DNA of 64,000 nucleotides from the NCBI GenBank assembly GCA_026129525.1, contig JAHCHW010000007.1, positions 62,001 through 126,000 on the forward strand. The letters are read 5' to 3'. Positions 8,922 through 16,973 of the stretch are shown piece by piece. Position numbers and translations under genes: made by a program. This stretch comes from Chitinophagales bacterium. GTDB taxonomy: Bacteria > Bacteroidota > Bacteroidia > Chitinophagales > LD1. Numbering within the stretch: the first letter of the stretch is position 1; each line of letters begins with the position of its first letter. The notes under the pieces were generated by a model. The model worked only from the letters and a program-made list of their open reading frames with translations. It was not told the DNA's origin and did no database searches.

Positions 8922-9278
8922 TTACCCTTTCAGTTTGGCAGCAATATTCCCTGTAAGGCAACCTAAGCCGCCCACTAACCCTCCCAAAGTTCCTGTAATA
9001 ATAAACAGCGCATTGCGATTGCCGCCTGTGAGTGGTTTCATCAGTTCGGCAATTTTATCGGCAAGCAAATGATTGTTAGCAGAAGAAAGTATAAATGCAT
9101 ACGCGCCCCAAAGCACAAACACCGCGGCAAAACCCGCTACGAAAGCCGCCCATGCTTTTTGTTTTAAAGCAAAGCCTGCGAGCAAGGCGACCAACGCCAC
9201 AATCCACCACGGCAAAAAAAGTTGCAGCGCATACGACACTATAAGTATGAGCAGAAAGGCAGGAAGAAAGTTCTTCAT
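8922..9278 (-). CDS. Small hydrophobic membrane protein, unknown function
   Basis: A 118-residue protein dominated by membrane segments: 'FLPAFLLILIVSYALQLFL', 'WIVALVALLAGFALKQKAW', 'FVAGFAAVFVLWGAYAFIL' and a C-terminal Gly-rich helix 'LFIITGTLGGLVGGLGCLTG'. Four transmembrane helices are likely. Its ATG at 9278 overlaps the stop of the penicillin acylase gene by four bases (ATGA), so it is translated as the second gene of that transcript. No known domain is recognised; coupling hints at a role with the acylase or its substrate. Confidence 0.8.
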   Translation of the reverse strand: MKNFLPAFLLILIVSYALQLFLPWWIVALVALLAGFALKQKAWAAFVAGFAAVFVLWGAYAFILSSANNHLLADKIAELMKPLTGGNRNALFIITGTLGGLVGGLGCLTGNIAAKLKG

Positions 9279-11776
9279 TTTGTATTGGGTTTAAAAGTGG
9301 CGGTAAATAGTTTGTGTGTGCCTAATTCATCGGCACGCTGTACATAGTTGGCGGTGTAAAATTCTCCCTTTGCCCAGGTGTTTACCATGTTGTTGTAAAA
9401 GCGGCTGCCCGGATTGCCCGACTGCCCGCCCGGATACACCACATACTGCTTCATATCGCCAAAGTCAACTACCATGCGCCACGAAGGTCCGTGGGTGGAA
9501 TTGGTAGCATTGATAATGCCGCGGTTGCCTCCGTTGTACACATGCAGCGAACTGAACGCGTCTAAGCGCGCCAAATGTTCAATTTTCGTGTCTTTGTAGG
9601 TACCCCAGTCTTTCGGGTTTACTTTGTCCTTGGTGAATGTTTCATCCACTCCGTAGGGTTCGCTTACTTCTGTAAACTCATTAGCTGCAAGCGTATCTTT
9701 TATGCGGTGGAACGAGCGGGTTACAATATCGGTTCTCGTTTCCTTTTCGGGCGTAGAAAGATTATCGTAAAACACCGAAGTGCTGTCGCGCAACAAAAAC
9801 TTAACCGTAACATAAAAGCTCGGTTGTTTCATGGGCACTTTCGGGTTACTCATTTCGTCCCACAACATTTTGCGTAGTTCGTTCCACCAAATTTCGTAAT
9901 ACACAGGAGCAACTTCGCGGGCATTGTTATAGTAGTTCCAGTTCTTCAACTGCTCTAATATTTTTTCTTCTTCGTTGTTTATGCCCGATTGGTCTAACAG
10001 CGAAAGTAGCACCGGCAGCGCTTCGGCAGCATTCAGGTTATAGTTGTTGCTGAGCATTTGTTTCATAAAATCAGCATCAATACCATTGTTTTCCGAAAGC
10101 AGTTTATTGATAACGCGGTTGCGGTAGGTTTCGTAAACACCTACACCGGGGTAGTAGTAAGGGTATGTTTCATCGGTAGGATGCTGGTTGGCTGAACTTA
10201 CAAAACCCCGCTCGGGGTTTTTGTGATGCGGATTGTGCTCGGCAGGTATAAACTCCGTCCAGTCATCAACACCGGTGCTGCCATCGCTCAAATATTTGCC
10301 TTGCTCGGCAGTTTTGTTGCGGATGGGGAAAAGCCCCTGCTCTTTTATAGCCACATCGCCACTGCGCGAAGCAAACACAAAGTTTTGCGCGGGGCAGTTG
10401 TAGGTTTTAAGTGCATTGAGGTAATCATCGTAATTTTTTCCGCTGTTGAGTTGGTAAAATGTTTTGAACTCGTTGCTGGGCAAATGCGCTACCCAACTCA
10501 TTGAAAGGTTTTTGTTGCTTTCGGCTTCGCCAAAGGTGTGGTCGAACACCACCGGACCGTATTTGGTGTAAATAACCGTATCGCGCACTTCGCCTTTGCC
10601 GCGCACCTTAAATATTTCCACACGTTGTTCACTCTTTAACCATTCGCCTTTGTATTCGTATTCGCTGCGGGTAGCATCTTTAAATTTCATTTGATACCAG
10701 TCGCGCACATCGCGCCCGCCATTGGTTACTCCCCATGCAATAGAATCGTTAAAACCTATGATAACTGCCGGTGAGCCGGGAAGTGTGGCGCCATACACAT
10801 TCATATTGGGCGAAACAAGGTGCATTTCGTACCAGATACTCGGCAACGAAAGTTTAAGGTGGGGGTCGTTGCACAAAATGGGCTTGCCCGATTTTGTTTT
10901 ACTGCCTGCCACCGCCCAGTTATTAGAGCCTTCAATTTCATCGGGTTTTTCTATGGCAGCGGTGTAGGTAGTTCCCTTTTCACTGTTTGCATGAATAGTT
11001 TCCTTTGTCCCTTGCTCCTTGTCCCTTGCTACCTTTTCCCCAAACTCCCACTTGGTTCCTTTCGGAATAATCGGGTCTTGGTCTTCCGGAAAATCGGGAT
11101 AGAGTTTTCGGAATTCATCCATTCCGTACTGTGTTACAAAATTGTGGTTCTCTATATCGTACTCAAACACCGAAAGCATGTTTGCCATGTTCTTGAGCAG
11201 TAGCGCAACCTTTATGGGTTTCCATTCTTCGGGTGCGTAGTTGAGCAGTTTGTATTCTATAGGATAATTTTTAGGTGCAAGCGAACTGATGTAAGCATTC
11301 ACTCCATCGCAATATGCCTGTATCAGTTTGGTGCTATGCTCATCTTTGCGGATAAACTCTTCGGCTTTTTCGGCTCCGTAGCCCATGCCAATTCTGCGGT
11401 TAAGGCGGTCGCTGGGCAATGCTTTTTCACCGGCAATTTCCGACACTCTTCCTGCGGCATTCAGGGTTTGAATTTCCATTTGCCACAAGCGATACCTGGC
11501 AGTAATGTAGCCCTGCATGTAATAAAGGTCTTCATCGTTTTTGGCAAAAATGTGCGGCACTAAGCGATCGTCAAAGTGTACCTGCACTTCTTCTTTTAAA
11601 CCGGTAAGCGGTAAAGTAAGATCAGTGTAAGCGCTTTCTCCTTCGGCATTTTGCCAAAAGCCGCTAAACGGATTCATGAATTTGCCAAGCGGTGGCAGCG
11701 GACCAATTTTGCTGTTAAGCGCAATTACTAACGCCACCGTAAGTACTGCCGAAACAAATAGTTTAAGATATTGCAC
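9275..11776 (-). CDS. Penicillin acylase family protein (penicillin G acylase type)
   Basis: An 833-residue Ntn-hydrolase precursor with an N-terminal membrane or signal segment ('YLKLFVSAVLTVALVIAL') and periplasmic destination. The alpha chain shows 'VHFDDRLVPHIFAKNDEDLYYMQGY'. The mature beta chain begins at Ser284 in 'EIEGSNNWAVAGSKT', the penicillin G acylase-type nucleophile, followed by 'GKPILCNDPHLKLSLPSIWYEMHL'. A basic, repeat-encoded stretch (residues about 247-258) lies in the linker just before the cleavage site. The family cleaves side-chain amides; the natural substrate is unknown. The downstream membrane gene overlaps by 4 bp. Confidence 0.92.
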   Translation of the reverse strand: MQYLKLFVSAVLTVALVIALNSKIGPLPPLGKFMNPFSGFWQNAEGESAYTDLTLPLTGLKEEVQVHFDDRLVPHIFAKNDEDLYYMQGYITARYRLWQMEIQTLNAAGRVSEIAGEKALPSDRLNRRIGMGYGAEKAEEFIRKDEHSTKLIQAYCDGVNAYISSLAPKNYPIEYKLLNYAPEEWKPIKVALLLKNMANMLSVFEYDIENHNFVTQYGMDEFRKLYPDFPEDQDPIIPKGTKWEFGEKVARDKEQGTKETIHANSEKGTTYTAAIEKPDEIEGSNNWAVAGSKTKSGKPILCNDPHLKLSLPSIWYEMHLVSPNMNVYGATLPGSPAVIIGFNDSIAWGVTNGGRDVRDWYQMKFKDATRSEYEYKGEWLKSEQRVEIFKVRGKGEVRDTVIYTKYGPVVFDHTFGEAESNKNLSMSWVAHLPSNEFKTFYQLNSGKNYDDYLNALKTYNCPAQNFVFASRSGDVAIKEQGLFPIRNKTAEQGKYLSDGSTGVDDWTEFIPAEHNPHHKNPERGFVSSANQHPTDETYPYYYPGVGVYETYRNRVINKLLSENNGIDADFMKQMLSNNYNLNAAEALPVLLSLLDQSGINNEEEKILEQLKNWNYYNNAREVAPVYYEIWWNELRKMLWDEMSNPKVPMKQPSFYVTVKFLLRDSTSVFYDNLSTPEKETRTDIVTRSFHRIKDTLAANEFTEVSEPYGVDETFTKDKVNPKDWGTYKDTKIEHLARLDAFSSLHVYNGGNRGIINATNSTHGPSWRMVVDFGDMKQYVVYPGGQSGNPGSRFYNNMVNTWAKGEFYTANYVQRADELGTHKLFTATFKPNTK
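11001..11036 (-). repeat. In-frame AAGGGACAAGG-type repeat in acylase linker
   Basis: Read on the minus strand, the segment contains two copies of an AAGGGACAA unit separated by GGAGC and encodes 'ARDKEQGTKET'. It lies about 25 residues before the self-cleavage Ser284, in the region removed or tolerated as linker in this family. The unit looks like intergenic short repeats rather than conserved coding sequence. Confidence 0.6.
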
Positions 11777-11930
11777 GCGGTAAAAATTTTGGGTGAAGGT
11801 AAAAATCGTTCAGCATGTTTGGTTAGGTGTGTATTTAAAAAACATTGGGTAGTATGGATTTTTTAAACGAAAGAATCGTACAATTGCTTGAAATGGTTTC
11901 CCCACCATTTATTGCACCAAAAACTGAAAC

Positions 11931-13547
11931 ATGGATATTCCTTTACGCGAGTTCTATACTCAACTGTCTGCTAAACGCATTGTCACTCTCTTCTCATATG
12001 CTTTTTTAAACAGTGTTGTATTAACCGGTTGGGCACAAAAAAGTTCTTTTAGCTATAAGAGTTTATATAACGACCTTAACAAAAACGTGGACGAGTATAA
12101 CGACTCGCTATCTAATCCCGCCAAAAGCCGCGGTATATCCATGAGGCTCCGCGACAAGAATGATGAACTTCCCAAATTCAACAAAAACTATGGCAGCAAC
12201 TTTAATCGGCTGGCAAAAAAAGACCTCTCGTATGTAATTACCGGCAGTTCGCGTGGAGACCTCTTCAGCAACAACGTTGCACTCGATGTAATGAACCCCT
12301 CCCTTACTTTAGCTCTCGCTTATTGGATTGGAAGCGACCGCCCCGGCTATAAAAAAGTGTATAATGCAGCCAACTGTGAAGTGGCTTACGTGCCCCGCAA
12401 AAAAATGCCCGATCTTCCTTTCCGTATTGCCACTACGCTTGAAATGTATGCCGGCACTAAAAACAATATTGCCACTTTGTTTAGTACCAATAATCAGGCA
12501 ATGAATTCCGATTTACGGATTAAACCATCACTCACCTTTGTGTTTCACGGCAACTATAAAGTGGCTAACGAAGCCTGTTTCCAGAAACTGAAAAACGATG
12601 CGCTTAACCGCGAAAAAGCGGTTACCGATGCTATCAACCTCTCAAAGTTTATTCAGAAAAAGTTTCAGAAAAAGATTGATTCGCTTTACAGTGTGCTTAA
12701 TGCATTCAGCCAAACAGCTACAGGCAGCGAAACCGATTTGGATTATGCCGGAGAACTGAAAGCTGCCATTCGCGAGTTAACCATTAAGCGCAACAGCGAA
12801 AGCGATGTGGAAGATGAATTAAGTTACAGCCTGCAAGACCAGGTAGATGAAGTGATTTACAACTTTCCCTACAAGCACCGCGTGTATTACTGGGCATCGC
12901 TTAATGGCGATTGGGCTTGGCACGAGTATGCCCGCTATAACCCCAGCGACTACTATGGCGATGCCTATATTGATAAGGTAAGGTTTATGACTTACAATTT
13001 CGGACCCTCGTTTAATCTGATTTATGTAGGACATTCCAATAGTTGGGCTTCTTCGTTTTACATAAACACTAAAATGTTGTTTGGCTTTACCAACAATGCG
13101 GTTAATGCCGACCCTATTTCGTACACCACCTATTCCGAAATTGACCTGAACGATTCCAGCACAGTTTACTCGTACGAATCGGGGCAAGCCTACAATGCAC
13201 ACGACTTTAAAACCTTCTGGAGTATGAACTGGCACCTCAACTTTATTTGGTACATTGACCCTAACCGCATTTTCGGCATCAATACCTATTTGGATATGAC
13301 GCAGAAGATAACCGGTGGCTTTAAACCCGGAGTGTGGACCTTGGGCGAGGGTTTGGTATTTTCTATTCCTGCACGTTTAAGCTACGATCGCTCAGTTACT
13401 AACCTCACCTTGTTTGTTCAGCAAGTTGATTTACAAAAAACAGCAGTTACTACCACCGAAACAGGTCTAAGCCGACAAAAGTGGTATAATCGTATTGATG
13501 TAGGGTTGAAAGTAGGCGTCCCCTTTGGCATATTCGGGCGCAGATAA
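11931..13547 (+). CDS. Secreted or outer-membrane protein, unknown function
   Basis: A 538-residue protein with an N-terminal hydrophobic segment ('IVTLFSYAFLNSVVLTGWAQ') consistent with a signal peptide ending WAQ. The central part (about 220-300) is helical and charged ('FIQKKFQKKIDSLYSVLNAF', then a Glu/Lys-rich stretch). The C-terminal half is rich in alternating aromatic/polar residues ('FMTYNFGPSFNLIYVGHSN', 'SSFYINTKMLFGFTNN', 'NWHLNFIWYIDPNRIFG') and ends 'VGLKVGVPFGIFGRR', suggesting outer-membrane beta strands. No recognised enzyme motif. It is followed 33 nt later by a rhomboid protease gene. Confidence 0.8.
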   Translation: MDIPLREFYTQLSAKRIVTLFSYAFLNSVVLTGWAQKSSFSYKSLYNDLNKNVDEYNDSLSNPAKSRGISMRLRDKNDELPKFNKNYGSNFNRLAKKDLSYVITGSSRGDLFSNNVALDVMNPSLTLALAYWIGSDRPGYKKVYNAANCEVAYVPRKKMPDLPFRIATTLEMYAGTKNNIATLFSTNNQAMNSDLRIKPSLTFVFHGNYKVANEACFQKLKNDALNREKAVTDAINLSKFIQKKFQKKIDSLYSVLNAFSQTATGSETDLDYAGELKAAIRELTIKRNSESDVEDELSYSLQDQVDEVIYNFPYKHRVYYWASLNGDWAWHEYARYNPSDYYGDAYIDKVRFMTYNFGPSFNLIYVGHSNSWASSFYINTKMLFGFTNNAVNADPISYTTYSEIDLNDSSTVYSYESGQAYNAHDFKTFWSMNWHLNFIWYIDPNRIFGINTYLDMTQKITGGFKPGVWTLGEGLVFSIPARLSYDRSVTNLTLFVQQVDLQKTAVTTTETGLSRQKWYNRIDVGLKVGVPFGIFGRR

Positions 13548-13580
13548 TTTGCCGCCACTCGCTTATTTTGCAGCCAATTG

Positions 13581-14246
13581 ATGAGCGACTCTGATACCGA
13601 TAACAAGTTGTTTTGGCAAAACCTGCTGATTGTTTTTGCGCTTGTTTCCGTATTGTGGGTTGTTCAGTTACTACAATACTCCTTCGGTTACGATTTTTCC
13701 GCCTTTGCCAATCACCCTCGCCATGTTGATGGATTAAAGGGCATTATTTTTTCACCCTTTCTGCATAATCCTAATAGCCTTGAGCATATAATCTCAAACA
13801 CCCTTCCAATTTTGGTATTACTAACTGTGCTACTCAATGCCTTTCCGAGCATGGCGTTTACGGTGTTGGTTGCCATTCATTTGGGTAGTGGATTGTTGGT
13901 TTGGCTATTGGCACCCGAGCATACTTACCATATTGGCGCAAGTGGCATAGTATATGGTATTGCCGGCTTTTTAGTGGCATCGGGCTTGTTTCGCAACGAT
14001 AGAACCGCAGTGGCAATTGCTTTGTTTGTTACTATGGCTTACGGGGGAATGGTGCTGGGCTTTATTCCCACAAAAGGTGTTTCATGGCAATCGCACTTAT
14101 ACGGAGCGTTGTGCGGGGTGGTAATTGCTTTTGTGTTTCGTAAAAAAGATTTGCCCCCTGCTGTATTATCGGTTCATGAGCCGGACAAGCATTTTTTTGA
14201 AGAGTGGGAAGAGTGGAAGCAAAAGCAGGAAACTGCTAACCCCTAG
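13581..14246 (+). CDS. Rhomboid-family intramembrane serine protease
   Basis: A 221-residue polytopic membrane protein. The catalytic serine motif 'HIGASGIVYG' places Ser121, and the partner histidine is His172 in 'SWQSHLYGALCG'. An extra N-terminal helix ('IVFALVSVLWVVQLLQY') precedes the rhomboid core, and a soluble acidic tail follows ('FFEEWEEWKQKQE'). Family members cleave transmembrane segments of other proteins; the substrate is unknown. The ATG at 13581 is chosen over the in-frame TTG at 13578. The upstream beta-strand protein may share its transcript. It converges with the gene at 14253. Confidence 0.92.
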   Translation: MSDSDTDNKLFWQNLLIVFALVSVLWVVQLLQYSFGYDFSAFANHPRHVDGLKGIIFSPFLHNPNSLEHIISNTLPILVLLTVLLNAFPSMAFTVLVAIHLGSGLLVWLLAPEHTYHIGASGIVYGIAGFLVASGLFRNDRTAVAIALFVTMAYGGMVLGFIPTKGVSWQSHLYGALCGVVIAFVFRKKDLPPAVLSVHEPDKHFFEEWEEWKQKQETANP

Positions 14247-14252
14247 TTTTAC

Positions 14253-15557
14253 TTACAACATTGGTGTTTCAATAAACACTCGTACATCACCTTTGTCAGT
14301 TTTGCTGTGTTCTTTCATGGCTTCATATTGCAGAGGACGGTCGTAAATAACAAAATAAACAAATGGGTCGTAGATGATGCTTTTCTTAAGGTCGAAATAC
14401 GGGTCGCCATCGTGGGCATTCAATACAGTTACTTGTACCCCATGCTCTTTGCGGAATTTGTAAGCTGCCCCTTTTATCAGTTGCTTTACGGCCGATGCGT
14501 TGCCCACAGGCAAAGTAGGATACAATATCCTATCGGTAATTTTTAAGGAGTCGATTACCTTAAACAAGCCTTTGGGGTTTTGCAGTTTAAGATGCATGTA
14601 ATCGCCCCAGTTAATGGCAAAGCAAGCAGCGTCCATGTTCCCTTGGGCGTCAGGCATCATCAGTACACGGCTGCTGGCACTCGAATTCAGAATGCGGCTT
14701 ATCATGTTAAAGAAATTATCCTCACTATGTAGTTGGTTAAACACAAAGTTGCCGCGTTGCTCTTTTATTTTTTGATAGTATTCGCGCAGCGCTTCCTTAT
14801 CGTTCGATATATCAACCATTTTCTGCGATGCTCTGCTGCTGCCTATCACCATATTTATATGGGTGTTGTTACGCATCGGGAACGTCTCGAAAAACTTGCC
14901 GTTGCGCTGGCTGTTCATTTTAAGCGCATCGTTTATGGCTTGGTTTTCGCGCCCCATGCTGGCATATACAAAATGTACATCTTCCAGTGTAACTATATCC
15001 AAGAGCACACTGAACATGGTAGTGAAAATTCTCTTTCTGCGGTAGATTGGCTCACCATTTACGGTTTGTTCGCTAAGGCGAAGCACATTGTAATAGTAGC
15101 CTTTATGCACCTGCCCATCGGGTGAGGTAAAATCAATATGGTTGGCATGTATGTAGCCAATCATATTGTAGTCTTTGCAGCCATCTTTACCGGTTGTCAG
15201 CGGGTGCAAAATAACCACCACCCGAGCATCGTCAAAAAAGTTAGCAACAGAGTCGGGAAATTTATGGAAGTACGATTGAAAAGTAAGTTTACCTTCTCCT
15301 TTCTCATTCACATGCTTTTCAGGAACGCTCACCACTTCGCGGCATTCGCTGTAAAAAAACTCGGCATCATCGCGCAACCCAAATTGGCGCAACACTGAAC
15401 TTATCTCATTCATTAAGCCTATTGGAAATGCCAGCAATACCAGTTCACCATCAAACGCATCATCGCATTGTATATCGCGCTTAATGTATTTAAGTTGCGA
15501 AGGATTGGATGGGTCTTTCCCTTCTATGTAATAGTAATGACGTTGTTTCATAGCCAA
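14253..15557 (-). CDS. Conserved protein of unknown function, coupled to spt
   Basis: A 434-residue soluble protein with no signal peptide or membrane helix. Segments such as 'FPIGLMNEISSVLRQFGLRDDAEFFYSE', 'NMIGYIHANHIDF' and 'GDVRVFIETPML' look like a folded alpha/beta enzyme or transferase, but I recognise no motif. It starts 36 nt after the serine palmitoyltransferase stop and is very probably in the same operon, which points to lipid metabolism. An acyl- or acetyltransferase-like fold is possible but not demonstrated. Confidence 0.8.
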   Translation of the reverse strand: MAMKQRHYYYIEGKDPSNPSQLKYIKRDIQCDDAFDGELVLLAFPIGLMNEISSVLRQFGLRDDAEFFYSECREVVSVPEKHVNEKGEGKLTFQSYFHKFPDSVANFFDDARVVVILHPLTTGKDGCKDYNMIGYIHANHIDFTSPDGQVHKGYYYNVLRLSEQTVNGEPIYRRKRIFTTMFSVLLDIVTLEDVHFVYASMGRENQAINDALKMNSQRNGKFFETFPMRNNTHINMVIGSSRASQKMVDISNDKEALREYYQKIKEQRGNFVFNQLHSEDNFFNMISRILNSSASSRVLMMPDAQGNMDAACFAINWGDYMHLKLQNPKGLFKVIDSLKITDRILYPTLPVGNASAVKQLIKGAAYKFRKEHGVQVTVLNAHDGDPYFDLKKSIIYDPFVYFVIYDRPLQYEAMKEHSKTDKGDVRVFIETPML

Positions 15558-15593
15558 TTGGTGTTTGCGTTCTGTTTGATTGTCTGCTGCGTT

Positions 15594-16802
15594 TTATGCC
15601 CGCTGCCGGTAGTCGAGCAAGCCCAACTTCTTGCCTATTTTGTTGAATTTATCAATAATAAAATCCAAGTGCTCGTTTTCGTGTGTAGCCATATAGCTGG
15701 TTCGCAACATTTGCATACCGGGCGGGGTGGCAGGCGAAATAAACGCGTTTACAAATACCCCTTCATCGTATAGCATTCTCCAAATGGCAAAGGTTTTTTC
15801 ATCATCACCAATAATTACGGGTACAATGGCTGCATCGCCATCCACTACCTGAAAACCGCTTTCGCGAAGTCCTTGCCGCACGCGGTCGGCATTGGCGCGC
15901 ACGCGGTCCGCTAACTCGGGTTGTTCAATCAGTATATCTAATGCTGCACCGGCAGCTGCCACCGAAGCAGGCGTGGGCGATGCCGAAAAAATTAATGCCG
16001 GTGATTTATGTTTCAGATAATTGATTACGCGCTCTTCGCCCACCACAAAACCACCCAACGAGGCTAATGTTTTACTGAAGGTGCAAACAATCAAATCAAC
16101 ATCCTTTTCGCTTCCGAAATGATGAGCCGTTCCTTTACCGCCCGGTCCCAAAACCCCAAAGCCGTGAGCATCGTCCACCAATACGTTAGCATTATATTTT
16201 TTGGCTAAAGCAGTCAGTTCATCTATACGGGCAATGGTACCCAAGGCGCTAAACACCCCATCGGTAACAATAAGGCGGTTGGCATTATCGGGTATTTTTT
16301 GCAGGCGCTTTTCCAAGTCCTCCATATCGTTGTGCTTGTAACGCACTATATGTACATTTAAGGAAGCCCCCAACATGTTTCCTGCAACAATACTGGCGTG
16401 GTTGTCCTTATCGCTCAGTACATAATCACCTTTGCTTACCAGCGGAAAAATTACCCCCTGTCCGGCCTGGAAACCCGTGCTGAAAAGCAACGCTGCCTCT
16501 TTGCCCATAAAGCGGGCAATACGCTCTTCCAGTTCAACGTGCAGGTCAATAGTACCGGTTAAAAACCTTGAGCCTGAGCAACTGGTGCCGTATTTCTTAA
16601 TCGCATTTACAGCCGCTTCTTTTACCTTGGGGTGAGCAGTTAAGCCCAAATAATTGTTCGACCCCGCCATTACTACCTTTCTGCCCTCCATCATTACTAC
16701 AGGTCCTTCACTTTCCTGAATAGGACGGAAATACGGGTATATTCCCTTGTCCTTGGTTACATCGGCTACATTATAATTGTAGCACTTATCGAATAATGCC
16801 AT
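15594..16802 (-). CDS. spt: Serine palmitoyltransferase / alpha-oxoamine synthase
   Basis: A 402-residue PLP enzyme of the alpha-oxoamine synthase family that closely resembles bacterial serine palmitoyltransferases from Bacteroidota. It condenses an amino acid with acyl-CoA as the first step of sphingolipid synthesis. Visible are 'GSNNYLGLTAHPKVKEAA', 'SCSGSRFLTGT', the PLP-stacking 'KDNHASI' (His135), 'VDDAHGFGVLG' (Asp210, His213), and the Schiff-base Lys244 in 'CTFSKTLASLGGF'. Closely related homologues use cysteate to make sulfonolipids, so serine versus cysteate specificity is open. The downstream unknown gene is 36 nt away. Confidence 0.9.
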   Translation of the reverse strand: MALFDKCYNYNVADVTKDKGIYPYFRPIQESEGPVVMMEGRKVVMAGSNNYLGLTAHPKVKEAAVNAIKKYGTSCSGSRFLTGTIDLHVELEERIARFMGKEAALLFSTGFQAGQGVIFPLVSKGDYVLSDKDNHASIVAGNMLGASLNVHIVRYKHNDMEDLEKRLQKIPDNANRLIVTDGVFSALGTIARIDELTALAKKYNANVLVDDAHGFGVLGPGGKGTAHHFGSEKDVDLIVCTFSKTLASLGGFVVGEERVINYLKHKSPALIFSASPTPASVAAAGAALDILIEQPELADRVRANADRVRQGLRESGFQVVDGDAAIVPVIIGDDEKTFAIWRMLYDEGVFVNAFISPATPPGMQMLRTSYMATHENEHLDFIIDKFNKIGKKLGLLDYRQRA

Positions 16803-16946
16803 AAATGGTTTTACGCGTTATCAAATAGCACTTTACCAAACTCCGTTCGGAACAAAGATGAAATTATTCCTGTGAAAATTTCGCGCGTTTTATTTTGACC
16901 AAAATCATTGTAGATAAATAATGTGAACATCTTACATTCGCGCCTG

Positions 16947-16963
16947 TTTAGAATAAATCTAAA
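16947..16963. promoter_or_regulatory. Perfect palindrome before FTR1 gene, candidate metal-responsive operator
   Basis: TTTAGA-N5-TCTAAA is a perfect 6+6 inverted repeat ending 10 nt before the ATG at 16974. Its location in the leader of an iron permease gene suggests an iron-responsive repressor site. The regulator family (DtxR/Fur-like) is inferred only from context. Confidence 0.5.
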
Positions 16964-16973
16964 TACGCGCAGG

